Source: JAPLXD01 sp041661585 (GTDB lineage Bacteria > Patescibacteriota > Minisyncoccia > Moranbacterales > UBA11712). Taken from it: DNA of 6,968 nt. Positions within the stretch are counted from its first letter, which is position 1. The number at the start of each line of letters is the position of its first letter. The notes below the pieces were generated by a model. That model did no database searches and was not told the DNA's origin. It saw only the letters and a list, made by a program, of their open reading frames with translations. The DNA is taken from the NCBI GenBank assembly GCA_041661585.1, contig JBAZUC010000040.1, positions 1 to 6,968 of the forward strand, in the 5' to 3' direction. This document shows positions 1 through 5,968 of this stretch, one piece after another. Both the position numbers and the translations under genes were made by a program.

Positions 1-552
1 AATACCGATCGAAACATCCCGCCCCTGAAATCCAAGGGGGTTGGTCACTCGATAGCCGTCGATGCGGACATCCACGATCGCGGCGTTGATGAGCTTCACA
101 TCGATCTCATTGTGTCCTGTTTCCCAAGCAAGTTGCTGCCGGATGCGGTCAAAGGCCTTCCACTGCACTTTTTGAACGATATTCTTGAGCTCCGGCAGGT
201 CAATTCGGACTTCTGGTTTCAATCTCTCATAGTGAACGGTGGTGGTTGATCCCTTCACAAGTTCTCCCGCGATCCCGATGATTGCCTGCTCCACCCTTTT
301 CACGCCGGCCATTTCTTCGGCCGCCGCGATCGCCCGTTCGCACGAAGATACAACGCCCGATATATCGCTGACTGCTCCCGATTGCATGTCTCCCAATTTC
401 TGGCGCACCCGCCCGACGCCAACGACGATTCCTTTTTCCGCCTCCTCGTCGATTTTGAAAACAAGCGCCTTCACGACTTCCGTTCCAATATCAAGAGCTA
501 GCGCGTATCCGGTCCCGCTTCGCCGCTGAAATATTTTTGAGAAAAATGCCAT
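1..552 (-). CDS. ftsA: FtsA-like actin-fold cell-division protein, N-terminal part (runs off the left edge)
   Basis: An uninterrupted 184-codon frame starts at ATG 552 and leaves the window. After a short basic N-terminus comes the actin/Hsp70-type phosphate-1 motif ALDIGTEVVKALVF (residues 18-32). A stretch around 58-82 resembles FtsA (SGAVSDISGVV, then AAAEEMAGV), followed by IIGIAGELV (91-99) and a region ending VTNPLGFQGRDV (169-180). That ending matches the '.NPLGM.G' segment closing the SHS2/1C subdomain of FtsA. Family knowledge: FtsA is a membrane-associated ATP-binding protein that tethers FtsZ at the division ring. PilM, the type IV pilus relative, is the main alternative, but the 1C-like segment fits FtsA better. 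The C-terminal half, including any amphipathic membrane helix, lies outside the window. No Shine-Dalgarno sequence precedes the ATG. A near-consensus promoter ends only 12 bases upstream, so the mRNA may be almost leaderless. Confidence 0.75.
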   Translation of the reverse strand, partial: MAFFSKIFQRRSGTGYALALDIGTEVVKALVFKIDEEAEKGIVVGVGRVRQKLGDMQSGAVSDISGVVSSCERAIAAAEEMAGVKRVEQAIIGIAGELVKGSTTTVHYERLKPEVRIDLPELKNIVQKVQWKAFDRIRQQLAWETGHNEIDVKLINAAIVDVRIDGYRVTNPLGFQGRDVSIGI

Positions 553-563
553 ATCTGAATTGA

Positions 564-592
564 ATTATAGCTAAAATCCCGCAACTTGACAA
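564..592 (-). promoter_or_regulatory. Sigma70-type promoter for the FtsA-like gene
   Basis: Read on the minus strand, a -35 box TTGTCA (592-587) is followed after 17 bases by a perfect -10 box TATAAT (569-564). Transcription would start near 557, about five bases before the ATG at 552. The spacing and box matches are seen directly; activity is inferred. Confidence 0.65.
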
Positions 593-603
593 TTTTTTCT
601 ATT

Positions 604-632
604 TTGACTCATTTGGCTTATTCAGCTAACAT
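604..632 (+). promoter_or_regulatory. Sigma70-type promoter for the membrane-protein pair
   Basis: TTGACT (604-609), a 17-base spacer, then TAACAT (627-632, four of six consensus bases). The predicted start near 639-640 would leave a leader of about 20 bases before ATG 661. This site argues that the long reading frame starting at TTG 586 is too long at its 5' end, because that TTG would lie upstream of the transcript. A second TTGACA at 586-591 has no good -10 box at a suitable distance. Confidence 0.5.
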
Positions 633-644
633 GAAACATATGCC

Positions 645-656
645 TCTTCGCGAAGA
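645..656. repeat. Perfect 12-bp palindrome in the leader of the membrane-protein gene
   Basis: The sequence TCTTCGCGAAGA is its own reverse complement. It lies between the inferred transcription start (about 640) and the ATG at 661. It could be a repressor site or a weak four-base-pair RNA hairpin (loop CGCG). Chance cannot be excluded. Confidence 0.35.
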
Positions 657-660
657 AAAA

Positions 661-1632
661 ATGGAAAAAATTTATAAAGTTGTCCGAATCGCAATTTTTG
701 CCATTCCCGCTTTGGTTGTGGTTGTCGGAATGTATCTGGTTTTGTTTCCCGTTGACACCTACAATTTCTATCCGAGTGATCCAAAGCTTTCCAAATTCGA
801 AATCACAAAAGATACGGAAGGGAAAAAGATTTTCTTTGGCGTTTTCCCGCTTCGCAGTTATCGCTATATTGAGCTTTCAATGAATTTCAAAAAAAATGAA
901 AAGGGAAACTGCCAGGCTTCAAATGCAGAAGTGGCTCTCCAAAAAACCTATCAGGCATTCATGGCTCCTACGGGAGAAACGATCACAGACGAAAACCGGC
1001 TGCATGATATCATTTTTGATTCAAACAAAACAAAATTTCCAAACGGTTCCCTCCTGCATCTCAAGCCCACCAACGAGGTCTTTCTGGTGAGTCGCGGACA
1101 AAAAATACTCTTTCCGGGTCCCGAAATTTTTGAGGCTTTCGGATATAGCTTCGACAACTTGGTCGAAGTCCAGAAATCAGATCTCGATCTGCTTCCCGAC
1201 TCCGATCCAAAAGTATTTTTGTGGTCACTTCCTCATCCGGACGGAACAATTTTCCAAGCCTTTCCTTCACATCAACTTTTCATATTCTTTGACGGGGAGA
1301 AATATCCGATCGCCAGCAAGGAACTGCTTGACAAAGTCTGGCCGAAAAGCTATTCCATTCCTGTGAGCGACTTGAACGAGGAAAATGTCGCAAAATGCAA
1401 GGCTTCCGGCTCGCAAAACAGTGTTTCCTGCCGCTTTGACGCCACTATGCTTTCCGGCCTTGGGCGATATTATTCTTTTTCGGTGAAATTTCCCGAAAAT
1501 TGCGCTCTTGAGAGCGTGCATCCAGACAATTCCCGAATCCGCTTTTTTTCCGAACGGGGAGCGGCAACCGTCAAAAGCTCCTTTCAGACCATTGCAGCAT
1601 CAGCTTTGAATCGATATTTTTTCAAGCAATAA
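661..1632 (+). CDS. Membrane-anchored extracytoplasmic protein with a duplicated module, function unknown
   Basis: I do not recognise a named family. From ATG 661 the product is 323 residues. A short basic N-terminus (MEKIYKVVR) is followed by one hydrophobic segment (about 8-30), an uncleaved anchor or signal peptide, so residues 31-323 probably lie outside the membrane. Two segments look alike. Residues 126-180 begin FPNGSLLHL and contain FLVSRGQKILFPGPEIFEAF. Residues 191-241 begin HPDGTIFQA and contain LFIFFDGEKYPIASKELL. The shared pattern is P-(N/D)-G-(S/T), then a beta-like strand, G-x-K-x-x-(F/P), then an acidic helix. Similar short repeats occur in exported proteins, but their role is not known to me. 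Four cysteines (84, 246, 257, 281) fall in the exported part and could form disulfides. The frame is open back to TTG 586, but a promoter at 604-632 and the better membrane-protein N-terminus favour 661. The next gene follows 4 bases later. Confidence 0.8.
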   Translation: MEKIYKVVRIAIFAIPALVVVVGMYLVLFPVDTYNFYPSDPKLSKFEITKDTEGKKIFFGVFPLRSYRYIELSMNFKKNEKGNCQASNAEVALQKTYQAFMAPTGETITDENRLHDIIFDSNKTKFPNGSLLHLKPTNEVFLVSRGQKILFPGPEIFEAFGYSFDNLVEVQKSDLDLLPDSDPKVFLWSLPHPDGTIFQAFPSHQLFIFFDGEKYPIASKELLDKVWPKSYSIPVSDLNEENVAKCKASGSQNSVSCRFDATMLSGLGRYYSFSVKFPENCALESVHPDNSRIRFFSERGAATVKSSFQTIAASALNRYFFKQ

Positions 1633-1636
1633 TCCT

Positions 1637-2008
1637 ATGTGGCAAAAATATTCTTACAAACTGACCAAAGACCTGCTTATTTCTTTGGTGATCACATATT
1701 TCCTGCTGATCATCCCGGAGCTTATCTTGCCGGGAATCGTGAGCTCTCATTTCGATCCAAAATATCTCTTGGCGATCATTTTCATCATTGGATTTTTTTT
1801 CGCTGAATTTGGGAAGTCTTTCAAAACCACCGAGAAATCGAAATTTCAAGCAATATCGCGCAATCTTTTGAACATCATTCTTTTCACAATCGCGATGATG
1901 CTTGTTTTGAGCCTTTATAAGATGCAAATTTGGCAAATCGCGGTCGTGGTCGTCATTTCTATTCCCCTTCTGATCGGAGCGGAAAATATCCTGATAAAAG
2001 AAAAATAG
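1637..2008 (+). CDS. Small four-helix integral membrane protein, function unknown
   Basis: This 123-residue hydrophobic protein has four likely membrane segments: about 13-35, 43-59, 76-95 and 98-114. A short charged loop with lysines (residues 60-72) separates helices 2 and 3, and the C-terminus is charged (NILIKEK). No catalytic or binding motif is visible and I assign no family. It starts 4 bases after the stop of the membrane-anchored gene upstream and has no Shine-Dalgarno motif, so it is probably co-transcribed and perhaps translationally coupled. The pair may act together in the envelope, but this is inferred only from adjacency. Its stop codon is one base from the stop of the convergent glycosyltransferase gene, leaving no room for a terminator between them. 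Confidence 0.75.
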   Translation: MWQKYSYKLTKDLLISLVITYFLLIIPELILPGIVSSHFDPKYLLAIIFIIGFFFAEFGKSFKTTEKSKFQAISRNLLNIILFTIAMMLVLSLYKMQIWQIAVVVVISIPLLIGAENILIKEK

Positions 2009-2009
2009 G

Positions 2010-3122
2010 TCAAAAACGCAAAAATTCCAGCGTTTCTTTGGCGCACTTTTCCCAGCTGAAACTTTTCACTCGCTCCAAGCCTTTTTCGCGCAAAGCGCTT
2101 TTCAGGTGATTGTCTTCAAGAATACTTTGCAATGTTTGAGTCAATTGCTCAATATTTTTTGCTTGAAACATTAGTCCGCTCGAGCCAACTATTTCTCGCA
2201 GACTGGAATTGTCTGCCACGACAACAGGAGTTCCGCAGGCCATCGCTTCGAGCACAGGCAAGCCAAAACCTTCATAGAGCGAAGGCAAAACGAAGGCTGT
2301 CGCGCCCGCGATAAGTGAAGGCAAATCTTTCGTTTCGAATACTCCGGTCATGATCGTGCCCGGAGTATTTTTTATTTTTTCGACGATCGGCCCTGCGAGC
2401 CATCCTTCGCATCCCGCGATCACAAGATTCAGATCTTTTTGCGCTTCTTTGCGCCGCAATATTTTGAAAGCCTCAAGCAATGTTTCGATATTTTTGCGAG
2501 GCTGGATAGTGCCGACAAAGATGAGATATCTGGTATCTGGCAAATTATATTTGGTATTTATTTTTTTTATCTGTTCTCTTGATATATTTTCATTAAACAA
2601 TTTTTTATCGTATCCGTGATAAATTGTTTTGATTTTATTTTCTTTTATTTTCGGATAAATTTTCAGCAGATCATTTTTGGTCGAGTTTGAAATGGCAATA
2701 ATTTTGTCAGCGTTGGCCGCGGCATAATCGGTGAAAAAGTTGAGCCGTCGCAGATCTTTTTTGGGAAAATGATCCGGGAAAAATTTGAAGGCGAGATCGT
2801 GGATCGTGACGACGGTTTTTGTCTTTTTTGACCGGAGATATGGGAGCGAGTGCATCGGCATGAAAAGAATATCCGGCGCGCTGCGCCACATTTCCCAAGC
2901 GAACCTTGTCTGCGTCCACCAAAACGGAAAAGGTTTTTCGATAATCTTATAATTTTCAAATTTGGGAAAAGTCAGCTGGGAGTTGAACTTGCTTTTGTGA
3001 TATATCAAAAATCGGTCTCTTGTGTCCTCGAGGCCGAAATTTTTGAGAAGATTCTGGATATATATCCGCGTCCCGTCGATCCGGAAATGGTCAAGGTCAG
3101 CGGCATTGACAGCGATTTTCAT
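2010..3122 (-). CDS. GT4-family (GT-B fold) glycosyltransferase
   Basis: A 370-residue cytoplasmic or membrane-peripheral enzyme that would move a sugar from a nucleotide donor to a growing glycan. The N-terminal half contains TVVTIHDLAF (103-112) and IIAISNSTKNDL (141-152), typical of GT4 acceptor domains. The donor domain starts near 198 with IFVGTIQPRKN (201-211), whose R209-K210 pair usually contacts the nucleotide phosphates. It also carries the retaining-enzyme E-x7-E signature E284-GFGLPVL-E292, then AMACGTPVV. The length is normal for the family. Sugar and acceptor cannot be read from sequence; the adjacent rml and galU genes make rhamnose, glucose or a related hexose plausible. There is no Shine-Dalgarno motif before ATG 3122. 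A minus-strand TAATAT lies at 3137-3132, close enough for a leaderless transcript, but with no convincing -35 box. The gene may instead be read through from galU. Its first codons contain the promoter of the RNA gene on the opposite strand. Confidence 0.92.
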   Translation of the reverse strand: MKIAVNAADLDHFRIDGTRIYIQNLLKNFGLEDTRDRFLIYHKSKFNSQLTFPKFENYKIIEKPFPFWWTQTRFAWEMWRSAPDILFMPMHSLPYLRSKKTKTVVTIHDLAFKFFPDHFPKKDLRRLNFFTDYAAANADKIIAISNSTKNDLLKIYPKIKENKIKTIYHGYDKKLFNENISREQIKKINTKYNLPDTRYLIFVGTIQPRKNIETLLEAFKILRRKEAQKDLNLVIAGCEGWLAGPIVEKIKNTPGTIMTGVFETKDLPSLIAGATAFVLPSLYEGFGLPVLEAMACGTPVVVADNSSLREIVGSSGLMFQAKNIEQLTQTLQSILEDNHLKSALREKGLERVKSFSWEKCAKETLEFLRF

Positions 3123-3133
3123 TTTGGTACAAT
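3106..3133 (+). promoter_or_regulatory. Strong sigma70-type promoter of the small RNA gene
   Basis: A perfect -35 TTGACA (3106-3111), a 16-base spacer and -10 TACAAT (3128-3133, five of six consensus bases). The expected start, 7-8 bases downstream, is A3140/G3141, exactly where the RNA's closing stem begins. The -35 box lies inside codons of the oppositely oriented glycosyltransferase gene. Confidence 0.75.
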
Positions 3134-3140
3134 ATTATCA

Positions 3141-3374
3141 GGTGATAGCGCAAAAGCCTCTCTTTATCCAAGACAGCCGACTTAAGGAGGAAGTCGGGAA
3201 ACAAGCTCTTGCGGTAAGTAGCAGAGAGACGAGAGGGTGCACCCAGACTAGAAGTTAAGGTTGCGGCTTCATTTAAAAAATACTATGCCGATGTACCGAT
3301 GCTCTAGGCGCTGCTCCAGCATTTGCGCGTAGCGTTATCACCCTTTTGGCCTTGCCCGTGCAAGGCCTTTTTTT
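3141..3374 (+). ncRNA. Unassigned structured small RNA, about 200 nt plus terminator
   Basis: The RNA would begin at the 5' strand of a stem joining its two ends: GGTGATAGCGC (3141-3151) pairs with GCGTTATCACC (3332-3342), 11 bp with one G-U pair (3148/3335). That wobble would be a C-A mismatch on the other strand, so the + strand is the RNA. Inside I can draw: a stem CCTCTC/GAGAGG (3157-3162 with 3231-3236); within it a perfect 7-bp hairpin CCGACTT/AAGTCGG (3177-3183 with 3191-3197) showing the loop AAGGAGG; a bulged hairpin 3206-3226 with an 8-nt loop; a stem CTAGA/TCTAG (3248-3252 with 3303-3307) around a hairpin at 3259-3297; and a last hairpin at 3308-3328. An alternative GGGTGCACCC hairpin (3235-3244) competes with one stem. 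It lacks the signatures of tmRNA, RNase P RNA, SRP RNA and tRNA, and is branched rather than the rod shape of 6S RNA. The function is unknown. No reading frame with a proper start follows the AAGGAGG. Confidence 0.78.
3348..3374 (+). terminator. Intrinsic terminator of the small RNA gene
   Basis: GGCCTTGC (3348-3355) and GCAAGGCC (3360-3367) form a perfect 8-bp stem with tetraloop CCGT, followed directly by seven T residues (3368-3374). It faces the + strand only. Read from galU on the minus strand, the stem is followed by CAAAAGGG rather than a T run, so it should not efficiently stop the operon transcript. Confidence 0.9.
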
Positions 3375-3387
3375 ATTTCAAACAAAT

Positions 3388-4248
3388 CTAGCGAAACAAT
3401 TTCTGCGTGTAAACTTTGAGCTCTTGGCCTATATCTTTTCTTTCTGCGGCATAGGCGAGCACGGCTTTCAAATAGTTGAGCGGATCGCCTGTCGTGAGCC
3501 ATTCACCATCTTCGATCTCTTTCGCCAAAAAAATTCCGCCGTTTTGGACATATTTTTTGATCGCATCCGTGATCCAAAGTTCATTCCCTTTTCCAAGAGA
3601 AGTTTCTTTGAGAACATTGATGATATCTTGATTCAAAATCATCCGCCCGAAGTCCGCCAAGCGCGACGGCGCTTCTTCAATTGATGGTTTTTCGATGATA
3701 TCTTCAATCTCATTTGTCCCTTCGCGCAATTTCACGATCCCATATCGCACAACATCTTCGCGCGCCACTTTTTGCACGCCGATCATCGGGTGGCCATTTT
3801 TTTCGAAGTCTTCAACCATTTGTTTCGTGAAAGAAACTTTTGATTTCACCAGATCGTCCCCCCAAACAAACACAAATGGCTCGTCATCAACAAGACTGGC
3901 GGCTGAAAGCACCGGCGTGCCGTTTCCGTACGGCCCCTTTTGCCGGACATAGATGAAATTGGCCATATCCGCGACCCTTTTCACTGCCTCCAGTCTTTCC
4001 GTTTTACCCGCTTTTTCCAACTCGTTTTCCAATGCCCAGGAATGGTCAAAATGATCCTCGAGGGGTTTTTTGTCCCATTTGGTGACGAGAATGATGTCTT
4101 CAATTCCGGCTTCAACAAGCTCTTCAACGACCAATTGAATGATCGGTTTGTCGACGATCGGCAACATTTCCTTGGGCATGGCTTTGGTCACCGGCAAAAA
4201 TCGGGTTCCAGAACCGGCAACAGCAATGATGGCTTTTTTGATCTTCAT
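3388..4248 (-). CDS. galU: UTP--glucose-1-phosphate uridylyltransferase
   Basis: A 286-residue cytoplasmic enzyme that makes UDP-glucose and pyrophosphate from UTP and glucose 1-phosphate. The nucleotide-binding signature AVAGSGTRFLPVTKAMPKEM (9-28), then LPIVDKPIIQ (29-38), is the GalU form of the GxGTR loop and catalytic lysine region. Further family landmarks are the substrate loop GPYGNGTPVLSA (105-116), the metal-binding segment VWGDD (128-132), YGIVK (169-173), EKP (186-188), NELWITDAI (222-230) and GEWLTTGDPLNYLKA (248-262). The length matches bacterial GalU (about 290). The GPYGNGTP loop differs from the usual PLGLGHA form, so exact substrate preference is less certain than the family. 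It starts 6 bases after the rmlA stop, without a Shine-Dalgarno motif, so it is almost certainly part of the same transcript. UDP-glucose would feed the same surface glycan or the adjacent glycosyltransferase. Confidence 0.93.
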   Translation of the reverse strand: MKIKKAIIAVAGSGTRFLPVTKAMPKEMLPIVDKPIIQLVVEELVEAGIEDIILVTKWDKKPLEDHFDHSWALENELEKAGKTERLEAVKRVADMANFIYVRQKGPYGNGTPVLSAASLVDDEPFVFVWGDDLVKSKVSFTKQMVEDFEKNGHPMIGVQKVAREDVVRYGIVKLREGTNEIEDIIEKPSIEEAPSRLADFGRMILNQDIINVLKETSLGKGNELWITDAIKKYVQNGGIFLAKEIEDGEWLTTGDPLNYLKAVLAYAAERKDIGQELKVYTQKLFR

Positions 4249-4254
4249 GGAATT

Positions 4255-5061
4255 TTATAATAATTGTTTTTTGGCGATTGTTTTGATTTCCGCGTTGAAT
4301 TCTTCGATCGCACGCTCGATTTGCGGATCAAAATTTTTGTATATTTCTTTTTCCTTCACGATCCGTCCCGCTTCGAGCAACGTATCAAACGTTCCGGCGT
4401 CAAGCCATTCACCTTTGATCGGGCTTACTTGCAATTCCCCTTTCTCAAGATAGAAATTCATAAGATCCGTTATTTCAATTTCCCCGCGCTCAGAAGGTTT
4501 TGATTTTTTTGCGATTTCGGATACCTTGTTGTCAAAAACATAAAGACCTGGAATGGCATAATCACTGATCCATTCCACCGGCTTTTCGACAATTTGTATA
4601 GCTTTTCCTGCTTCATCAAATTTCACGACACCGTATCTTTCCGGATCCGGCACTTTTTTGGCGAAAACATGACCGCCCTTCTTGAAATTCTTGATAATAT
4701 CCGAAAAATCGTCCTCAAAAATATTGTCCCCCAAGATCATCGCCACATTGTTGTTGTCAATGAAATTTTCTCCCAAAATGAACGCATCCGCGAGTCCGCG
4801 CGGAACGCTCTGCACTTTGAATTCGAGGTGCACGTCATGCCGCTCAAAAATTCGTCCAAGCAGATTGACAAACTGGCCAGAATGCTCGGGCGTGACGATC
4901 ATCAAAATATCTTTGATCCCCGCTTTCACCAAAACATTGAGGGGATAAAAGATCATCTGGCGGTTATACACCGGCAGAAGCTGTTTCGAGGTCGTCGCCG
5001 TGAGCGGAAACAACCTTGTCGCCGTCCCTCCGGCAAGAACAATGCCTTTCATCTTGTTCAT
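4255..5061 (-). CDS. rmlA: Glucose-1-phosphate thymidylyltransferase
   Basis: First step of the dTDP-L-rhamnose pathway: dTTP and glucose 1-phosphate give dTDP-glucose. The N-terminal loop is KGIVLAGGTATRLFPLT (5-21), with alanine replacing the second glycine of GGxGTRL, a variant also known in related sugar nucleotidyltransferases. It is followed by SKQLLPVYNRQMIFYPL (25-41). Other RmlA marks are RGLADAFILGENFI (88-101), ILGDNIFEDDF (109-119, containing the metal-binding Asp), ERYGVVKFD (141-149), VEKP (158-161), GLYVFDN (172-178), GEIEITDLMNFYLEKG (193-208) and GEWLDAGTFDTLLEA (217-231). At 268 residues it is shorter than the usual 290 or so at the C-terminus, where the ends of family members vary. 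M4 (ATG at 5052) fits the common MKGI(I/V)LAGG start and may be the real one; no ribosome binding site separates the two. It lies 22 bases after rmlD and 6 before galU. Confidence 0.93.
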   Translation of the reverse strand: MNKMKGIVLAGGTATRLFPLTATTSKQLLPVYNRQMIFYPLNVLVKAGIKDILMIVTPEHSGQFVNLLGRIFERHDVHLEFKVQSVPRGLADAFILGENFIDNNNVAMILGDNIFEDDFSDIIKNFKKGGHVFAKKVPDPERYGVVKFDEAGKAIQIVEKPVEWISDYAIPGLYVFDNKVSEIAKKSKPSERGEIEITDLMNFYLEKGELQVSPIKGEWLDAGTFDTLLEAGRIVKEKEIYKNFDPQIERAIEEFNAEIKTIAKKQLL

Positions 5062-5083
5062 AGCAATTGCAAATTACAAAAAA

Positions 5084-5968
5084 TTATTTTTTCGCGAGTC
5101 CCGTCAAGCCAGACTCTTTCAAATATTCTGCAAGCGCATCTTTATAATTTCGGAGCGGTTTCAATTTTGTGTTCAGTAATACTGACGATTTCGGACGCTT
5201 GGCCGGGCGTGGAAATTCGCTGGAGCCGACCGGAAGCACTTCCACGTCCATTTTTGCGAGACTGAACAGTTCGCAAGCCGCTTCATACCACGTACAAGCG
5301 CCTTCATTGACGACATGATATATTCCAAACGGAATTTTTTCTTCGATTATTTTTTTTGTTTCTTGCGCGAGATCAGGCGTATAGGTGAAACAGCTTTTTT
5401 CTTCGTCGACTATTTTCAAAACGCTGTTGTCTTTCGCGAGCGCGATCATCGTATCAAAAAAACTTTTCTTGGACATCGGAGAAATGCCAGGCTTTCCAAA
5501 AAGTTTTGACGTTCGAATCAAATAAAATTTTTCCGTATTCTTTTGGATCTCTTCTTCCCCAAGAAGTTTTGACCGGCCATAATTGCTGATCGGACTTGGT
5601 TTGTCGCTTTCCACGTATTCCTCTTTTTCCCCGTCAAAAACATAGTCGCTCACGAAGTGGACAAGCGGGATGTCCATATCAGAGCAAATTTTCGCCAAAA
5701 TCCCCGGGCCATATCCGTTGATCTTTTTGGCCAGTTCAAATTCAATTTCATCCGACTCGCATTTATCCACGGCATTGTATCCCGTCGCATTGATCACCGC
5801 ATCCGGCCTCACTTCCTCGACCTTCTCGCACAGACTGTCAACTGATGTGATGTCGATCTGATCACGGTCATACGCAAAAACTTCCCAGCCTTGGTCAGCG
5901 TCAAAAGCGCGCACGAGATCTTGTCCGAGCATTCCATGGGAACCGATGATGAGAATGCGTTTTGCCAT
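5084..5968 (-). CDS. rmlD: dTDP-4-dehydrorhamnose reductase
   Basis: Last step of dTDP-L-rhamnose synthesis: NAD(P)H-dependent reduction of dTDP-4-keto-L-rhamnose. It is an extended short-chain dehydrogenase with the Rossmann motif GSHGMLG (9-15), VINATGYNAVDKCE (58-71, compare VINAAAYTAVDKAE of the family), VSDYVFDG (106-113) and the catalytic Y130-x3-K134 in NYGRSKLLGE. The C-terminal RPAKRPKSSVLLNTKL (254-269) is typical of RmlD substrate-binding regions. The length of 294 residues is normal, so this is not an RmlC-RmlD fusion. Its ATG overlaps the stop of the upstream TIM-barrel gene by one base (TAATG), a classic arrangement for translational coupling. No separate Shine-Dalgarno motif is seen. 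It needs a 3,5-epimerized substrate, normally supplied by RmlC, and no rmlC is visible in this window. Confidence 0.93.
   Translation of the reverse strand: MAKRILIIGSHGMLGQDLVRAFDADQGWEVFAYDRDQIDITSVDSLCEKVEEVRPDAVINATGYNAVDKCESDEIEFELAKKINGYGPGILAKICSDMDIPLVHFVSDYVFDGEKEEYVESDKPSPISNYGRSKLLGEEEIQKNTEKFYLIRTSKLFGKPGISPMSKKSFFDTMIALAKDNSVLKIVDEEKSCFTYTPDLAQETKKIIEEKIPFGIYHVVNEGACTWYEAACELFSLAKMDVEVLPVGSSEFPRPAKRPKSSVLLNTKLKPLRNYKDALAEYLKESGLTGLAKK

Noticed and set aside
239..529. Rightward open frame opposite the FtsA-like gene
   Set aside because: It lies wholly antisense to a frame with clear FtsA motifs and encodes a low-complexity Ser/Pro/Thr-rich product, so it is a shadow.
586..660. 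N-terminal extension of the membrane-anchored protein from TTG 586
   Set aside because: The TTG is upstream of the likely transcript start, the extra residues have no signal-peptide logic, and ATG 661 directly precedes a basic N-terminus plus membrane segment.
2014..2039. AAACGC/GCGTTT hairpin followed by CTTT as a terminator for the rightward gene pair
   Set aside because: The stem is only 6 bp with half A-T pairs and a 10-base loop, the T run is broken, and it lies in the coding end of the convergent gene.
3186..3228. Resemblance to RNase P RNA (GGAAGTC-GGG and CAGAGAGA-like strings)
   Set aside because: The conserved P4 sequences and the distal ACAGAA-type partner are missing, the order differs, and the RNA is far too short.
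3201..3228. Resemblance to the SRP RNA tip (GTAGCAG)
   Set aside because: The opposing CAGG strand and the GGAA loop context required for the Ffh binding site are absent.
2850..3258. Rightward frames crossing the glycosyltransferase start into the RNA gene
   Set aside because: They mix antisense coding sequence with the RNA body, have no ribosome binding site or motif, and conflict with the RNA promoter and stem structure.
5025..5031. GGTATRL instead of GGxGTRL in RmlA as a sign of lost activity
   Set aside because: Alanine at this position occurs in other sugar-nucleotide transferases and every other motif is intact.
4594..5265. 223-codon rightward frame opposite rmlA and rmlD
   Set aside because: Although long, it is antisense to two genes with full family motifs and shows no motif of its own.
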